64,000 nt of DNA from Pectinophora gossypiella (taxonomy: Eukaryota > Arthropoda > Insecta > Lepidoptera > Gelechiidae), in contig NC_065420.1 of NCBI RefSeq assembly GCF_024362695.1, positions 15,278,753 to 15,342,752 on the forward strand, given 5' to 3'. Below, in pieces: positions 8,401 to 17,438 of this stretch; the first letter of the stretch is position 1, and each line of letters starts with the position of its first letter. The position numbers were made by a program, and so were the translations under genes. The notes under the pieces were generated by a model. That model did not search any database and was not told the DNA's origin. It saw only the letters and a program-made list of their open reading frames with translations.

Positions 8401-8585
8401 TGGCCATGGTCGGCAGTGAAGCGGCCTGGAAAGCGGTCGTCACCTTCTCAGACGCAGTGATGTCTGAGAAGGAAGCAGCGGAGAGAGAGCGGGAGAACTC
8501 CGCGGACTCTCTTCCGATGCGCCGCAGACGGCCAGGAAGGCGGCGCCAGGCGCACCTGGTCACTATTGACCGTGCGCCGCCTTGA
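5457..8585 (+). CDS. ORF2 protein: APE endonuclease, reverse transcriptase, CCHC domain (type 1)
   Basis: 1042 aa, complete. The ATG at 5457 abuts the ORF1 stop (TAAATG), suggesting termination-reinitiation as shown for SART1. Endonuclease, residues ~1-210, with catalytic-type N10 (QANIN), E37 (EPY), D125 and N127 (GDFNAKS), D175 (SIVDLTF) and D201-H202 (LSDH): it should nick TTAGG repeats. RT core at ~430-760 with LDISNAFNTLPW, GVPQGSVLGP and YADD at 651-654. C-terminal C939-C942-H952-C957 zinc motif. All key residues are present and no frame break is seen, so this is a likely active protein. The fold order matches R1-clade ORF2, and the length is near the ~1050 aa of SART1. Confidence 0.95.
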   Translation: MESIRYLQANINHSARAQDLLAQTMAEWSINVAVIAEPYVVPARDDWIADLGNSVAIFAPAASGSPPFEKVAKGRGSVLAVVGGVALVGVYLPPSWHLADFERALTEVSALIALVPSLPVIVAGDFNAKSLAWGSPATDARGEELEDWAATSGLVILNRGTNDTCVRQQGGSIVDLTFATPSTARRIQGWKVEVDVETLSDHRYIRFDVSTSASTMAPVARATEEGPRWVLGRLDRELAEEAAIVEGWVMDAGPPEDVDAGAELLGVSLTNVCDASMPRARPLPPRRRVYWWRAELHQLRQTCVAARRRYTRCRRRSIRDGPLEVALYTEYRTACSALQTAISRAKQESWEEWLALLNRDPWGRPYRAVRRKLRPWAPPLTTTLEPQLVESVVQTLFPSRAWSARPVTVADEQEVRPVSEAELRYAAAKLRLKKTAPGLDGVPGRVLALALLELGSQFRALFTRCLVQGRFPSSWKEGKLVLLKKDGRPADQPSAYRPIVLLGETSKLFERVLVHRLAEHIDLHETQYGFRVGRSTIDAISRVREQAEEAVSQGDVLLAVSLDISNAFNTLPWDAVTAALDHFEVPGHLQRLVRDYFNGRAVVFPTRAGWARREMSCGVPQGSVLGPFLWNIGYDWVLRGATLRGVSVTCYADDTLVSARGSTHREAGVLATAGVAQVVRRIRQLGLEVALHKSEALTFHGPRNGPPPNARIVVGGTSIAIGSTMKYLGLVLDGRWSFQEHFRRLAPKLVAAAGALGGVLPNLGGPGRACRRLYMGVVRSMALYGAPIWADSLSARNRTLLRRPQRVMALRVARAYRTVSYTAACLIAGSPPWELEARVLAAVYRRRAEANNNGDFPHPREVAQWREDARDVLLNTWQEELDTPNTSRELVAAIRPVLRDWIECQHGAPTYHLTQVLTGHGCFGEYLFGVVRREPTAECHHCVGGVVDTARHTREACPAWAIPRAALSAVLGPDISLPAMIVAMVGSEAAWKAVVTFSDAVMSEKEAAERERENSADSLPMRRRRPGRRRQAHLVTIDRAPP

Positions 8586-8903
8586 CGGGGACCTGTGGGC
8601 GGTGGTCGGGGGACCGCCGTCCACAACACAGGTCCCGTGCCGTAGGGCTCCCCAAGTGTTCCGGGCAGCCCTCGGCGGAGGGGGAGGCGCTTGACGCGCT
8701 CCCATGGGCGCTGGGCCCGTAAGGGCATCCGCCGGCGGGGACGCGGTTGTGTGCAACTGCGTTCCCGTGTCCTCGCCACATGGCGGCAAGGAGGAACACC
8801 GTTGGGTTTTAGTGGGTATACCGGGTGGCGACACCCGGGGAGTCCCACATAACCACGTCGTCCCCCCGGGCGGCGTGGTATGCGTAACGCATTTCCCAAC
8901 GTT
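8586..8903 (+). promoter_or_regulatory. 3' UTR of element C with terminal RNA structure
   Basis: The end folds into helices GTTGGG 8801-8806 with CCCAAC 8895-8900, GTGGG 8812-8816 with CCCAC 8844-8848, CCGGGT 8821-8826 with ACCCGG 8833-8838, CACG 8854-8857 with CGTG 8874-8877, and ATGCGT 8880-8885 with ACGCAT 8887-8892. Element J has different bases in at least four of these helices but keeps the pairing. Probable recognition signal for the RT. Confidence 0.75.
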
Positions 8904-9028
8904 AAAAAAAAAAAAAAAAAAAAAGGTTAGGTTAGGTTAGGTTAGGTTAGGTTAGGTTAGGTTAGGTTAGGTTAGGTTAGGTTAGGTTAGGTTAGGTTAG
9001 GTTAGGTTAGGTTAGGTTAGGTTAGGTT
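8904..9028 (+). repeat. poly(A) of C (8904-8924) and (TTAGG)n array (8925-9028)
   Basis: 21 A then 104 nt of perfect TTAGG. This array marks the left edge of the 29.8-kb tandem unit. Confidence 0.97.
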
Positions 9029-9536
9029 CCCGTGTGGAGTTGCTGATCTCCCATCGGGCGCGTCCCCAGGTGGCGGATAGGGGAATGCCCCCCCAGATAT
9101 GGGGGGGTACCGGCTTCGGCCGGCGCGGACCAAAACAGCGTGGTGGAGTCACCCTTGCTCGTGGCCCTCTGCAGGGACGAGGTGGTGCGCAGAGTGGACA
9201 CAGGAGGGTGACCATCCGACGGCGTCTCTGGCTTCGGCCAGACGACAGGGGCTTCGGCTCCACCGTTGGCAGGGGCGGCGGGTCCGGCAGCAATGCCGGG
9301 CAATGGCTTCGGCCACCGTCGGCCCGACCCGTAGCCCAGACGCAACGCTGTCTGGAGCGGGGGCCGCCTTCGCACTGAGCGGAGGGGGCCGCGAGGAAGA
9401 CAACCTCTGTAAAAAATTACCGCAAGCTTAAGTTGGTGGTGTCCGGCGATGGGCTGGATGGTCTGACGGTCAGGCCGCTAGGACTACCCTGGGGAGACAA
9501 CCCCAGTAAATAAAACCGTCCCAGATGTACTGGACC
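9029..9536 (+). promoter_or_regulatory. 5' UTR of element D
   Basis: No coding frame. It opens with a possible terminal hairpin (CCCG with CGGG about 25 nt on), then a 7-bp C-run/G-run hairpin around 9090-9110 that is kept in G despite a base change. Two hairpin + A-run modules: GAGG 9393-9396 with CCTC 9404-9407, followed by TGTAAAAAA; and CTGGGG 9489-9494 with CCCCAG 9501-9506 around the loop AGACAA, followed by TAAATAAAA just before ORF1. The second stem is changed on both arms in F and G. Confidence 0.55.
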
Positions 9537-12005
9537 ATGGAAGCGCTCAAAAATTCAACTACCCACGCTGGCAGCCGGGAAACCGGTGAATCCAGCTTAA
9601 GGCCCCCAATCGTATGTGGGGGGGGCTGCGATCGCTCCGTAGGCTCCGATAGCCTTCGTAAATCCCCGACTCAAAGGGTAGACTTCTACCCGGCGTTCGA
9701 CGCCACTACTACCGGACAAGACTCGCGCGCGCCAACACCATCCGCACTTCCCGAAGTGCGGGTGGTGCTGGAGCGCATCCCCACACCGATTTCGAAGTCA
9801 GCACCTAATGCTGAAGGAGCTGCTCCTGGGCCTAGTGCTCAGTCAGAGCAGCCAAGGTCACGTCCTTACTCCGCTTCGTCCTCGGACGAAGTGAGTAGTC
9901 TAAGGACAGTGTGCTCGATGGAGAGTGTGACCTCCCTTCCGGAGGGCAAGCTGTGGCGAAAGCGGAAGACAGCTTCGCTTTCGGACCCGTCCTCTGACGA
10001 TGGCAGCCAAGTGCCGGAAACAGCACGCGGCTCGCCCGTCCTCAGGGCTCGGGCCAAGAGGGGTAGGGGACGCCCTCCCACTACCGGCGAATACGTCGGC
10101 CTTGCGAAAGCCAAGGCCGAACATAACCGTGCCGTGCGCGAAGCGCTCAGGCTGCAAGCCGAGGAAGAAGTGGCCAAAGCGGCCAAGAGGACTTTCTACC
10201 TCCGACGGTCCAACCCATCGTCGGAGACGGAAACCCAGCTGATGGACTCAGGCTCAGAAGCCGTCTCGCTTACGGCTGCAGAGCTGCATGAGAAGGCGAA
10301 AGAGGCGATTGGCATCGTTCGCAACGTAGCTGTGAAATCGGGACAACTGAAGGGTACGTTCGTACGTGCCCTGAAGGATGCCGCACAGCTACTCCAAGAG
10401 TCTCTGTCTGCCCTGCATGCCACGTCTACCAGCGATGAAACGCGCAAGCTGCAGGAACAGAATGCTCGCCAACAGGCGAAACTTGACGCGCAGCAAAAGG
10501 AGATAGACGTGCTCCGTGGCGAGATGCGCCAGCTCAAGGCCTCTTTGAATCCAACTCAGAGAGTGCCGTCGCCTGCTCCCGAACCGCTTGCAGAGAGCCC
10601 GCAACCGGAGTCGGCGCCGAGAGCTGTGCGCTCCTTACCAGCAAGACGTGCGAATCCGCCGCCAGCCACGAGCAGTAGAGCCGTGTCTGATAAAGAGGAA
10701 GGCCTAGTCGCGCAGATCATAAGCCAAGTTGGCTTCATGATCGATGCGAAGCTGGCAGGCCTGGAGGACCGGCTCCTGCCTCCAAAAGTGACGCGTCCAC
10801 CGCTGGCGGCGGATCGGAAAAACGCGCTCTCATACGCTGCTGCAGCGAAGGCGTCTGCTGCTGCAGCGAAGGCTCCCGCCACAACTGTGGCTAAGAAAGC
10901 GACTGCCACAGCGGCCACGGCCGCTAGCACCTCGCGTGCTGCCCCGTCTGCGGCCTTGCAAGGCCCGACTGCGGCGGCCAGTAGTTCGGCCTCTGCGCCT
11001 CCGAAAAAGAGGAAGACGCGAGGGGGGAGGAACAGGAAAAAGAAGGGAGGGACCAATGGCCAGAGTGGGGCCTGTCCCCCACCTTCAGGGCCTGCTGGCG
11101 CCGGCTGGACTGTTGTCGGCAAAGGTCGTAAGCAGAAGGTGGCCTCAGCCCAACCGCTGCAACGCCCCAAGGCGCCAAAGCTGCGTCCTCCGCGTTCGGC
11201 TGCGGTGGTTGTGCAGCTACAGCCAGCGGCAGCGGAGAGAGGAACAACATACGCGGATATCCTGAGAGAAGCCAAATCCAAGGTTGATATACAGAGCCTT
11301 GGTATCACGAGCCTCAGGATTCGCAAGGCAGCAACCGGCGCACGTGTGTTGGAAGTTGCGGGTGCTACAAGCACCGAGAAGGCCGACTCCTTAGCCACAA
11401 AGTTGAGAGAGTCGATGAGCGGAGACGTTGTAAAAGTCTCCAGACCCACAAAGTGCGCAAACATGCGCATTGTGGGACTGGATGACTCCGTCTCCACTCA
11501 GGAGGTGGTGGAGGCAGTTGCCAAAGCCGGAGGATGCACGGCCGACACAATCAAGGCTGGCGCTATCCGCGAGGGTGCAGGCGGAATGGGTTCAATCCTG
11601 CTGAGCTGTCCCATAGCAGCCGCCAAAAAGGTGGCTGATGGCGGTCGCCTCTTGGTGGGCTGGACCTCCGCGCAGGTCAAGGTCCTGGAGCCACGTCCTA
11701 TGCGGTGTTACAGATGCTTCGAGGTCGGTCATACTCATGCCCTGTGTGACTCCGAAGTGGATCGTAGCACTCAATGCTACCGATGTGGCCAAACCGGCCA
11801 CCAATCTTCGGAGTGTTCTGCCACCCCGCACTGCACAGTGTGCGAGGCGGCGCGAAGACCGGCAGAGCACCGATTGGGCGGTTCAACATGTACTGCCCAA
11901 TCCAGAAGTAGAAGGAAGAACCGCAATGGACCAAAGGTTCCCCCGCGTCCTTCCCCCCCGCAAGCTGCGGGACGAGCCGGTGAAGAGCACATGAGCATCA
12001 ATTGA
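9537..12005 (+). CDS. ORF1 protein, type 2
   Basis: 822 aa from ATG 9537. An in-frame ATG 12 nt upstream (9525) exists, but 9537 aligns with the start of ORF1 in F and G (MEKAFKEL / MKKAIKEL), so it is preferred. Parts: Ser-rich acidic N-terminus with an SSDEVSSLRTVCSME block and a basic RKRK; AT-hook-like KRGRGRPP at 174-181; coiled coil at about 300-345 (heptads with LQEQNARQQAKLD); Ala/Pro/Lys-rich linker; RRM-like region; zinc knuckles C724-C727-H732-C737 and C747-C750-H755-C760, plus C-x2-C-x8-H-x6-C. RNA-binding partner of ORF2 and probable telomere-targeting protein. Its TGA stop shares its A with the ATG of ORF2. Confidence 0.94.
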   Translation: MEALKNSTTHAGSRETGESSLRPPIVCGGGCDRSVGSDSLRKSPTQRVDFYPAFDATTTGQDSRAPTPSALPEVRVVLERIPTPISKSAPNAEGAAPGPSAQSEQPRSRPYSASSSDEVSSLRTVCSMESVTSLPEGKLWRKRKTASLSDPSSDDGSQVPETARGSPVLRARAKRGRGRPPTTGEYVGLAKAKAEHNRAVREALRLQAEEEVAKAAKRTFYLRRSNPSSETETQLMDSGSEAVSLTAAELHEKAKEAIGIVRNVAVKSGQLKGTFVRALKDAAQLLQESLSALHATSTSDETRKLQEQNARQQAKLDAQQKEIDVLRGEMRQLKASLNPTQRVPSPAPEPLAESPQPESAPRAVRSLPARRANPPPATSSRAVSDKEEGLVAQIISQVGFMIDAKLAGLEDRLLPPKVTRPPLAADRKNALSYAAAAKASAAAAKAPATTVAKKATATAATAASTSRAAPSAALQGPTAAASSSASAPPKKRKTRGGRNRKKKGGTNGQSGACPPPSGPAGAGWTVVGKGRKQKVASAQPLQRPKAPKLRPPRSAAVVVQLQPAAAERGTTYADILREAKSKVDIQSLGITSLRIRKAATGARVLEVAGATSTEKADSLATKLRESMSGDVVKVSRPTKCANMRIVGLDDSVSTQEVVEAVAKAGGCTADTIKAGAIREGAGGMGSILLSCPIAAAKKVADGGRLLVGWTSAQVKVLEPRPMRCYRCFEVGHTHALCDSEVDRSTQCYRCGQTGHQSSECSATPHCTVCEAARRPAEHRLGGSTCTAQSRSRRKNRNGPKVPPRPSPPQAAGRAGEEHMSIN

Positions 12006-15000
12006 TGGCTCTAAACGCTCTACAGGCCAACATCAACCACTCTGCCAGGGCTCAGGACCTGTTGATCCAGAGCATGGCAGAGTGGCTGATTGACGTGGCG
12101 ATGGTTTCGGAGCCATACTCAGTCCCTCCTAGGGAGAACTGGGTTGGTGACCGGACCGGAATGGCGGCACTGGTTACACGGACTGGGGCGGGATTGCCTC
12201 CATTTGCGCACATTGTGCGGGGTGGGGGCTATGCTGCCGCTGTCCTAGGCGATGTCACACTGGTCAGCGTGTACTTCTCGCCAAACCGCAGCCTGTCCGA
12301 CTTCGAGCAGTTCTTGCTTGAGGTCGGTGTGCTTGTGGGGCGGAGGCGCACTGTCCGTGTGATAGTCGCTGGCGACTTGAACGCCAAGTCGACGGCCTGG
12401 GGCTGCCCGGCGACAGATAGTCGTGGCGAGGCAGTTGAAGAGTGGGCGCTGACCGCCGGATTGACCGTTGTCAACCGTGGATCGGTGAACACGTGCGTGC
12501 GGCAACAGGGCGGCTCTATCGTGGACGTTACGTTCGCGGACGCTGCCCTGGCGCGCTGTGTTCAGAGCTGGGAAGTGCAGGAGGGCGTGGAGACGCTGTC
12601 GGACCACTTGTACATCCGATTCAGTGTGTCCACGCTCCCTGCTACCCCGACGAGCCCGATCCGAGCCCTGGAAGGCAACGGTCCCAAGTGGGCATTAAAG
12701 CGCCTCGATTATGACGCGCTGGAGGAGGCGGTCATCATAGAGGCGTGGCTCCATCCCGGGGTCTCTCAGGATGTCGAGACGGAAGCTGAGGCAATACAGG
12801 CGGCTATCGCAAGAGTTTGCGATGCCTGTATGCCGCGAGTCAGAGCGCTTCCTGGTCGGCGAGCGGTGTACTGGTGGTCCGCCGAACTCTCGCAGCTACG
12901 CGCGTCCTGCGTAGAGGCGAGGCGCCGGTACACCAGAAGCCGAAGACGTCGCATCCGAGACGAGGTGCTCACAGCACAGGCCGCCGATGCGTATAGAGAG
13001 GCCAAGAGGGCCCTGCAGGTGGCTATCGGTGAGGCCAAAGACTTGGCGGAACGAGAGATGCTGGAGTCTCTTGACGCCGATCCGTGGGGCAGGCCGTACA
13101 GGATGGTGAGGCGTAAGCTTCGCCCCTGGGCTCCCCCACTGACTCAGAGCCTCCAGCCGGAGCTTGTGAGCCAAGTCGTGTCGGCCCTGTTTCCGAACAG
13201 GCCTGAACACACGCCTCCACCGATGGCACTGCGCGGCGAGCCAGACGAAGACGCCACGAACAATGAGGCAGAGGTGCCCCCTGTGACCGAGGCAGAGCTG
13301 CGGGTGGCGGTACGCAGGCTTCAGGCCAAAAACACCGCCCCAGGCCCCGATGGTATTCCCGGCCGTGTGTGGGTTGCTGCCCTAAGGGCAGAGGACGCGT
13401 TAGAGCCATGGCTGAGGGCTCTTTTTACAGCTTGCCTGGCGAGGGGCCAGTTTCCGCACCGTTGGAAAACGGGGAAACTGGTCCTGATTAAAAAAGACGG
13501 TAGGCCGGCAGATGCACCGTCTGCTTATAGGCCCATAGTGCTGCTTGATGAGGCGAGTAAGCTCCTCGAGCGAGTTATCGCCGCTCGGATCATCGAGCAC
13601 CTTGAGGATGTCGGTCCGGACTTGAGCGCATACCAGTTCGGTTTCCGCCGGGGCAGATCCACCATCGACGCTATTGCGCGGGTGAGGGCCCTAGCGGACG
13701 CCGCTGTAGCTCGGGGGGAGGTCGTCTTGGCGGTGTCTCTGGACATCGCCAACGCCTTCAACACCCTGCCCTGGAGCTGCATCCGGGAAGCGCTCAAGTA
13801 CCACGAGGTGCCCCCGTACCTCCGCCGGTTGCTAGCGGCATACCTCTCCGTGAGGGCCGTGAGCTTCCCGGCGTCTGAGGGATGGCGAGAGTGGTCAGTG
13901 TCGTGCGGTGTTCCACAGGGTTCGGTCCTCGGCCCGCTCCTGTGGAACATTGGCTACGACTGGGTGCTGCGTGGAGCGAATCTCCGAGGGGTCGACGTAA
14001 CTTGTTACGCCGACGATACCCTTGTGACGGCTCGAAGCAGCACCTACCGAGAGGCTGCCATTCTCGCTACGGCGGGCGTGGCTCACGTGGTGGGGAAAAT
14101 AAGACAGCTGGGTCTTGAGGTGGCACTGTCCAAGTCGGAAGCCTTGTGCTTCCATGGGCCTCGAGCAGCGCCGCCAACTGGTGCGCACATAGTGGTGGGG
14201 GGAGTTTCCATCGGCGTCAAATCGACGATGCGTTACCTAGGCCTCGTCCTAGACAGCCGATGGAACTTCCGTGCGCACTTCACCGGCTTGGCGCCAAGAC
14301 TGGTTGCTGCTGCTGGCGCGCTTAGCCGGCTGCTGCCAAACATTGGTGGACCAAAGGTGGGCTGCCGACGCCTGTACTGCGGGGTGGTCCGATCAATGGC
14401 CCTGTATGGCGCTCCCATATGGGTAGACGCTCTTAGCGCCCATAACAGGGCCCTCTTGAGGAGGCCTCAAAGAGCCATGGCCACAAGAGTGGTGAGGGGG
14501 TACCGTACCATCTCGTTCGAGGCTGCTTGCGCCTTGGCCGGTACCCCCCCATGGGAGTTGGACGCCACAGTTCTGGCCAGTGTTTACCAACACACGGCTC
14601 GAGCGCGTGCTGACGGTGGTGCGCCGTCTCCGGAGGAGATCTCGAGACTGAGACATAACGCTCGTCGAGATACCCTCCTGAGATGGCTGCAAACGTTGGA
14701 GTCGCCGAGCGCTGGTCACAGAACAGTGGGGGCGATACGACCCGTTCTAGACGAATGGGTCGATAGACGGTTCGGGGCGCTCTCTTTCCGCCTGACGCAG
14801 GTCCTGTCCGGGCATGGCTGCTTTGGCAGATACCTGTGCAGGGTCGCTGGAAGAGAGCCGACCCCAGTCTGCCACCATTGCGGCGCCGCCGAGGATACGG
14901 CGGACCATACTCTCGCCGCATGCCCAGAATGGGCTGAGTCGCGGACGCGACTCAGGTGCGTGGTGGGCCAGGATCTGTCGTTGCCTGCCGTGGTCTCGGC

Positions 15001-15169
15001 CATGGTCGGCAGCGAGAGGGCCTGGAGGGCGGTATACTCCTTCTGCGAGGACGTGGTGGCGCAGAAGGAGGCCGCCGAGAGGTCGCGGGAGGCCGATCCT
15101 GCGTCTGACCCGATCCGTCGGACTCGGGTGGGACGGAGGAGGTTGGCGCATGATCGGCGCGTCCCGTAA
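12005..15169 (+). CDS. ORF2 protein: APE endonuclease, reverse transcriptase, CCHC domain (type 2)
   Basis: 1054 aa. The start is the ATG at 12005, overlapping the ORF1 stop as TGATG; a TTG just upstream is not needed. Endonuclease residues N9, E36, D124, N126, D174 and D200-H201 are all present. RT motifs include FGFRRGRSTIDAI, SLDIANAFNTLPW, GVPQGSVLGPLLWNIGYD and YADD at 668-671. The C-terminal zinc motif is C956-C959-H968-C973. It ends in a basic tail. Complete and open, so a candidate active copy. It differs from type 1 mostly in the linker between endonuclease and RT and at the C-terminus (SFCEDVVAQKEAAERS). Confidence 0.95.
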   Translation: MALNALQANINHSARAQDLLIQSMAEWLIDVAMVSEPYSVPPRENWVGDRTGMAALVTRTGAGLPPFAHIVRGGGYAAAVLGDVTLVSVYFSPNRSLSDFEQFLLEVGVLVGRRRTVRVIVAGDLNAKSTAWGCPATDSRGEAVEEWALTAGLTVVNRGSVNTCVRQQGGSIVDVTFADAALARCVQSWEVQEGVETLSDHLYIRFSVSTLPATPTSPIRALEGNGPKWALKRLDYDALEEAVIIEAWLHPGVSQDVETEAEAIQAAIARVCDACMPRVRALPGRRAVYWWSAELSQLRASCVEARRRYTRSRRRRIRDEVLTAQAADAYREAKRALQVAIGEAKDLAEREMLESLDADPWGRPYRMVRRKLRPWAPPLTQSLQPELVSQVVSALFPNRPEHTPPPMALRGEPDEDATNNEAEVPPVTEAELRVAVRRLQAKNTAPGPDGIPGRVWVAALRAEDALEPWLRALFTACLARGQFPHRWKTGKLVLIKKDGRPADAPSAYRPIVLLDEASKLLERVIAARIIEHLEDVGPDLSAYQFGFRRGRSTIDAIARVRALADAAVARGEVVLAVSLDIANAFNTLPWSCIREALKYHEVPPYLRRLLAAYLSVRAVSFPASEGWREWSVSCGVPQGSVLGPLLWNIGYDWVLRGANLRGVDVTCYADDTLVTARSSTYREAAILATAGVAHVVGKIRQLGLEVALSKSEALCFHGPRAAPPTGAHIVVGGVSIGVKSTMRYLGLVLDSRWNFRAHFTGLAPRLVAAAGALSRLLPNIGGPKVGCRRLYCGVVRSMALYGAPIWVDALSAHNRALLRRPQRAMATRVVRGYRTISFEAACALAGTPPWELDATVLASVYQHTARARADGGAPSPEEISRLRHNARRDTLLRWLQTLESPSAGHRTVGAIRPVLDEWVDRRFGALSFRLTQVLSGHGCFGRYLCRVAGREPTPVCHHCGAAEDTADHTLAACPEWAESRTRLRCVVGQDLSLPAVVSAMVGSERAWRAVYSFCEDVVAQKEAAERSREADPASDPIRRTRVGRRRLAHDRRVP

Positions 15170-15477
15170 GTGGGGATGCTGGTGACGGATGCGGGGGGCG
15201 TCCGTCACCCGGCACTAAGTCCCCGTGTTGGTAGGCGCGCGTGTGTTCCGCGCGTCACTGACGATTAAGAGCACCACAGTGCTCACCGAGCCGGGTCCGT
15301 ATGGACACCGCCTGGGAGTCGCGGATGTATGCGGGCGCGTCCCCGTGGCTCCCACTCAGGCGGCAAGATGAACACCGTTGGGTTTTAGTGGGTAGGCGGG
15401 ATACTTGAGATCCCGGAGTCCCACATAACCCGTCGTCATCCCCATGGCGGCGGGTATGCGTAAATGCATTTCCCAAC

Positions 15478-15480
<3 letters not shown>
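15170..15480 (+). promoter_or_regulatory. 3' UTR of element D
   Basis: About 310 nt without a frame. The first 160 nt differ from type 1. The terminal part carries the same nested helices (GTTGGG with CCCAAC, GTGGG with CCCAC), but the central arm is ACCCG with CGGGT instead of the type 1 CACG with CGTG. Confidence 0.65.
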
Positions 15481-15564
<84 letters not shown>

Positions 15565-15611
15565 TTAGGTTAGGTTAGGTTAGGTTAGGTTAGGTTAGGT
15601 TAGGTTAGGTT
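15481..15611 (+). repeat. long poly(A) of D (15481-15562) and (TTAGG)n array (15563-15611)
   Basis: 82 uninterrupted A, the longest tail in the window, then 49 nt of TTAGG. In copy 2 the same tail is interrupted by T and by GTT. Confidence 0.97.
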
Positions 15612-17072
15612 CCCGTTATACGAACCCGGACTACATCGGAGGAAGTGCGGCGGTTGGAGACTGCCAACGCTAAGCTAGCGAGGGAGGTCGCCGACTTGCG
15701 TCGCGACCTTCAGGAGCTGCGGCAGCGTCCAACCCAGTCCTCGGAGCCTAGCCTCCGCCAGCTACTGGAGGAGACGGCCCGCGCCAATGCCGAGATGTTC
15801 GGCAATATGCTGAACGCTCGGCTGGCCGGCATCGAGGGCCGTCTCCTTCCCGAGCCCCGTATGAGGCCCCCGCTTGCAGCGGACGTCAGGACTGCCAGGG
15901 CAAACCCCGCTGCCAAAGAGCCAGCAGGGGCCCCGGTCGCCTCCACAAGCGGCAGTGGCCGCCCCTTGACAGGACCAGGCGCAGAACCAAAGCCTGTCAA
16001 AGAGGCTCCCACAAACAGCCAGGCCTCTTCTGCTCCCCCTTCTTCGGGAAAGAAGGGGAAAAGCAAGAAGAAAAGTCTGGCTGCACAGGAGGCAGCAGAG
16101 GCTCGGCGCCAGCCTGCCCCTGCACCAACGGCGGAGCCGTGGACCGCTGTTGTTGGCCGAAAGGCAAAAAACAAGGCGGCCAAAGCGGCCAAAGCGGCCA
16201 AAGAGCCGCTAAAGCCTCGGCCCACGGCCCAGAAGAGGGCAAAGCTCCGGACACCAAGAACGGCAGCGGTATCGCTGACCTTGGTGCCCGGAGTCGAGGA
16301 GAGAGGCGTAACATACGCCTCGATCCTCTCCGACGCCAAGCGGCGCGTCTCCCTCGCTGACCTCGGAATCAGCAACATGCGGTTCCGCAGGGCGGCGACG
16401 GGTGCGCGCCTGCTTGAGATCGGAGGGGAGGACTCGGCGGCGAAGGCGGACTCCCTCGCTAAGAAGCTGAGGGAGGTCCTCAGCCCGGAAGCGGTCAGGG
16501 TCGTCCGCCCAGTGAAGCGCGCGGAAATCCGCGTCACTGGGCTGGACGACTCAGCCGACGCCATTGAGGTGGCTGATGCTGTGGCCAAGGAAGGAGGGTG
16601 CGCGGTCGAAGACCTCAAGTATGGTCGAATCGTCGTTGGGCCGAGAGGTGATGGCTCCCTCTGGCTCAGCTGTCCTGTCGCGGCCGCCAGGAGGCTGTCC
16701 GACTCTGGCCGACTACTGGTCGGGTGGACGTCGGCCAGAGTAAGGCTCCTCGACTCCAGACCGGCACGGTGTTACCGCTGTCTGGAGCCCGGGCACCTCG
16801 GAGTCAAGTGCTCGTGCGAGGTTGACCGCAGCAAGCTCTGCTTCCGCTGCGGCCAACCCGACCACAAGGCGCGGGACTGCTTGGCCGAGCCCCACTGCCC
16901 CGTCTGTGAGACGGCAGGCAAGCCGGCGGCTCACCCCGTCGGCGGCAGCGGATGTATTTCTGCTGCCAAAAAGCCGGCAGTCAAAGGTCCGAAGACGGTT
17001 GCGCCTAAGCGAAAGGCGAAAAAGCGCAAGGCCAAGAGGGCCGGGGCGGAGCAGATGGACACCGTTCCATAA
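15612..17072 (+). pseudogene. ORF1, N-terminally truncated (type 1)
   Basis: 486 codons open from the insertion border to the stop, with no native start; the first in-frame GTG is at 15645. It keeps the coiled coil, the Lys/Ala linker, the RRM-like region and all three zinc motifs of type 1 ORF1, closest to element K. It lacks the N-terminal ~300 residues including the AT-hook. No frame break in what remains. The stop TAA (17070-17072) is followed by ACG where C and K have the ATG of ORF2, and a stop comes six codons later. Confidence 0.88.
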
Positions 17073-17406
17073 ACGGACAGAGCTCCGCTCTAAAGGGGAC
17101 CTGTGGACGGTGGTCGGGGGACCGCCGTCCACAATATAGGTCCCGTGCTGTAGGGCTGCCCAAGTGTTCCGGGCAGCCCTCGGCGGTGGGGGAGGCGCTT
17201 GATGCGCTCCCATAGGCGCTGGGCCCAAGAGGGCATCCGCCGGCGGGGACGCGGTTGTGTGCAGTTGCGTTCCCGTGTCCCCGCCACATGGCGGCGAGGA
17301 GGAACACCGTTGGGTTTTAGTGGGTATACCGGCTTTTCCGGGGAGTCCCACATAACCACGTCGTCCCCCCGGGCGGCGTGGTATGCGTAACGCATTTCCC
17401 AACGTT
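17073..17406 (+). promoter_or_regulatory. ORF2 deletion scar and 3' UTR of element E
   Basis: Only about 25 nt (17073-17097) stand between the ORF1 stop and the block AGGGGACCTGTGG that opens the type 1 3' UTR. The ATGGA of an ORF2 start reads ACGGA. The terminal RNA helices are intact. Confidence 0.75.
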
Positions 17407-17438
17407 AAAAAAAAAAAAAAAAAAAAAAAGGTTAGGTT
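17407..17438 (+). repeat. poly(A) of E (17407-17429) and minimal telomeric spacer GGTTAGGTT
   Basis: Only 9 nt (less than two repeat units) separate E from F. Confidence 0.96.

Larger units (their letters stand above)
2331..8924 (+). mobile_element. Element C: complete type 1 SART-type retrotransposon
   Basis: Full-length copy: 5' ribozyme-like start (2331-2432), 5' UTR to 3110, ORF1 3111-5456, ORF2 5457-8585, 3' UTR to 8903, poly(A) 8904-8924, flanked on both sides by TTAGG. Both ORFs are open, so it could be autonomous. Size (~6.6 kb) and plan match Bombyx SART1. Confidence 0.95.
9029..15562 (+). mobile_element. Element D: complete type 2 SART-type retrotransposon
   Basis: 5' UTR 9029-9536, ORF1 9537-12005, ORF2 12005-15169, 3' UTR to 15480, poly(A) 15481-15562, with TTAGG on both sides. 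Both frames are open. Its 5' end (CCCGTGTGGAG) is shared exactly by F and G, so it is the true start of this lineage; it does not resemble the ribozyme start of type 1. Confidence 0.95.
15612..17429 (+). mobile_element. Element E: 5'-truncated, ORF1-only SART derivative
   Basis: Starts inside ORF1 and goes directly from the ORF1 stop to a type 1 3' UTR and a 23-nt poly(A): ORF2 is absent. Body sequence appears the same as element I, but E starts about 20 nt further in, so E and I are separate insertions of one ORF1-only source. Confidence 0.92.

Noticed and set aside
10556..11497. Long antisense open frames (for example 10556-11497, 15710-16618, 31245-32270 on the - strand)
   Set aside because: They lie opposite ORF1 and ORF2, are rich in Ala/Arg/Ser as expected from GC-rich complement, have no known motif, and vary between sister elements.
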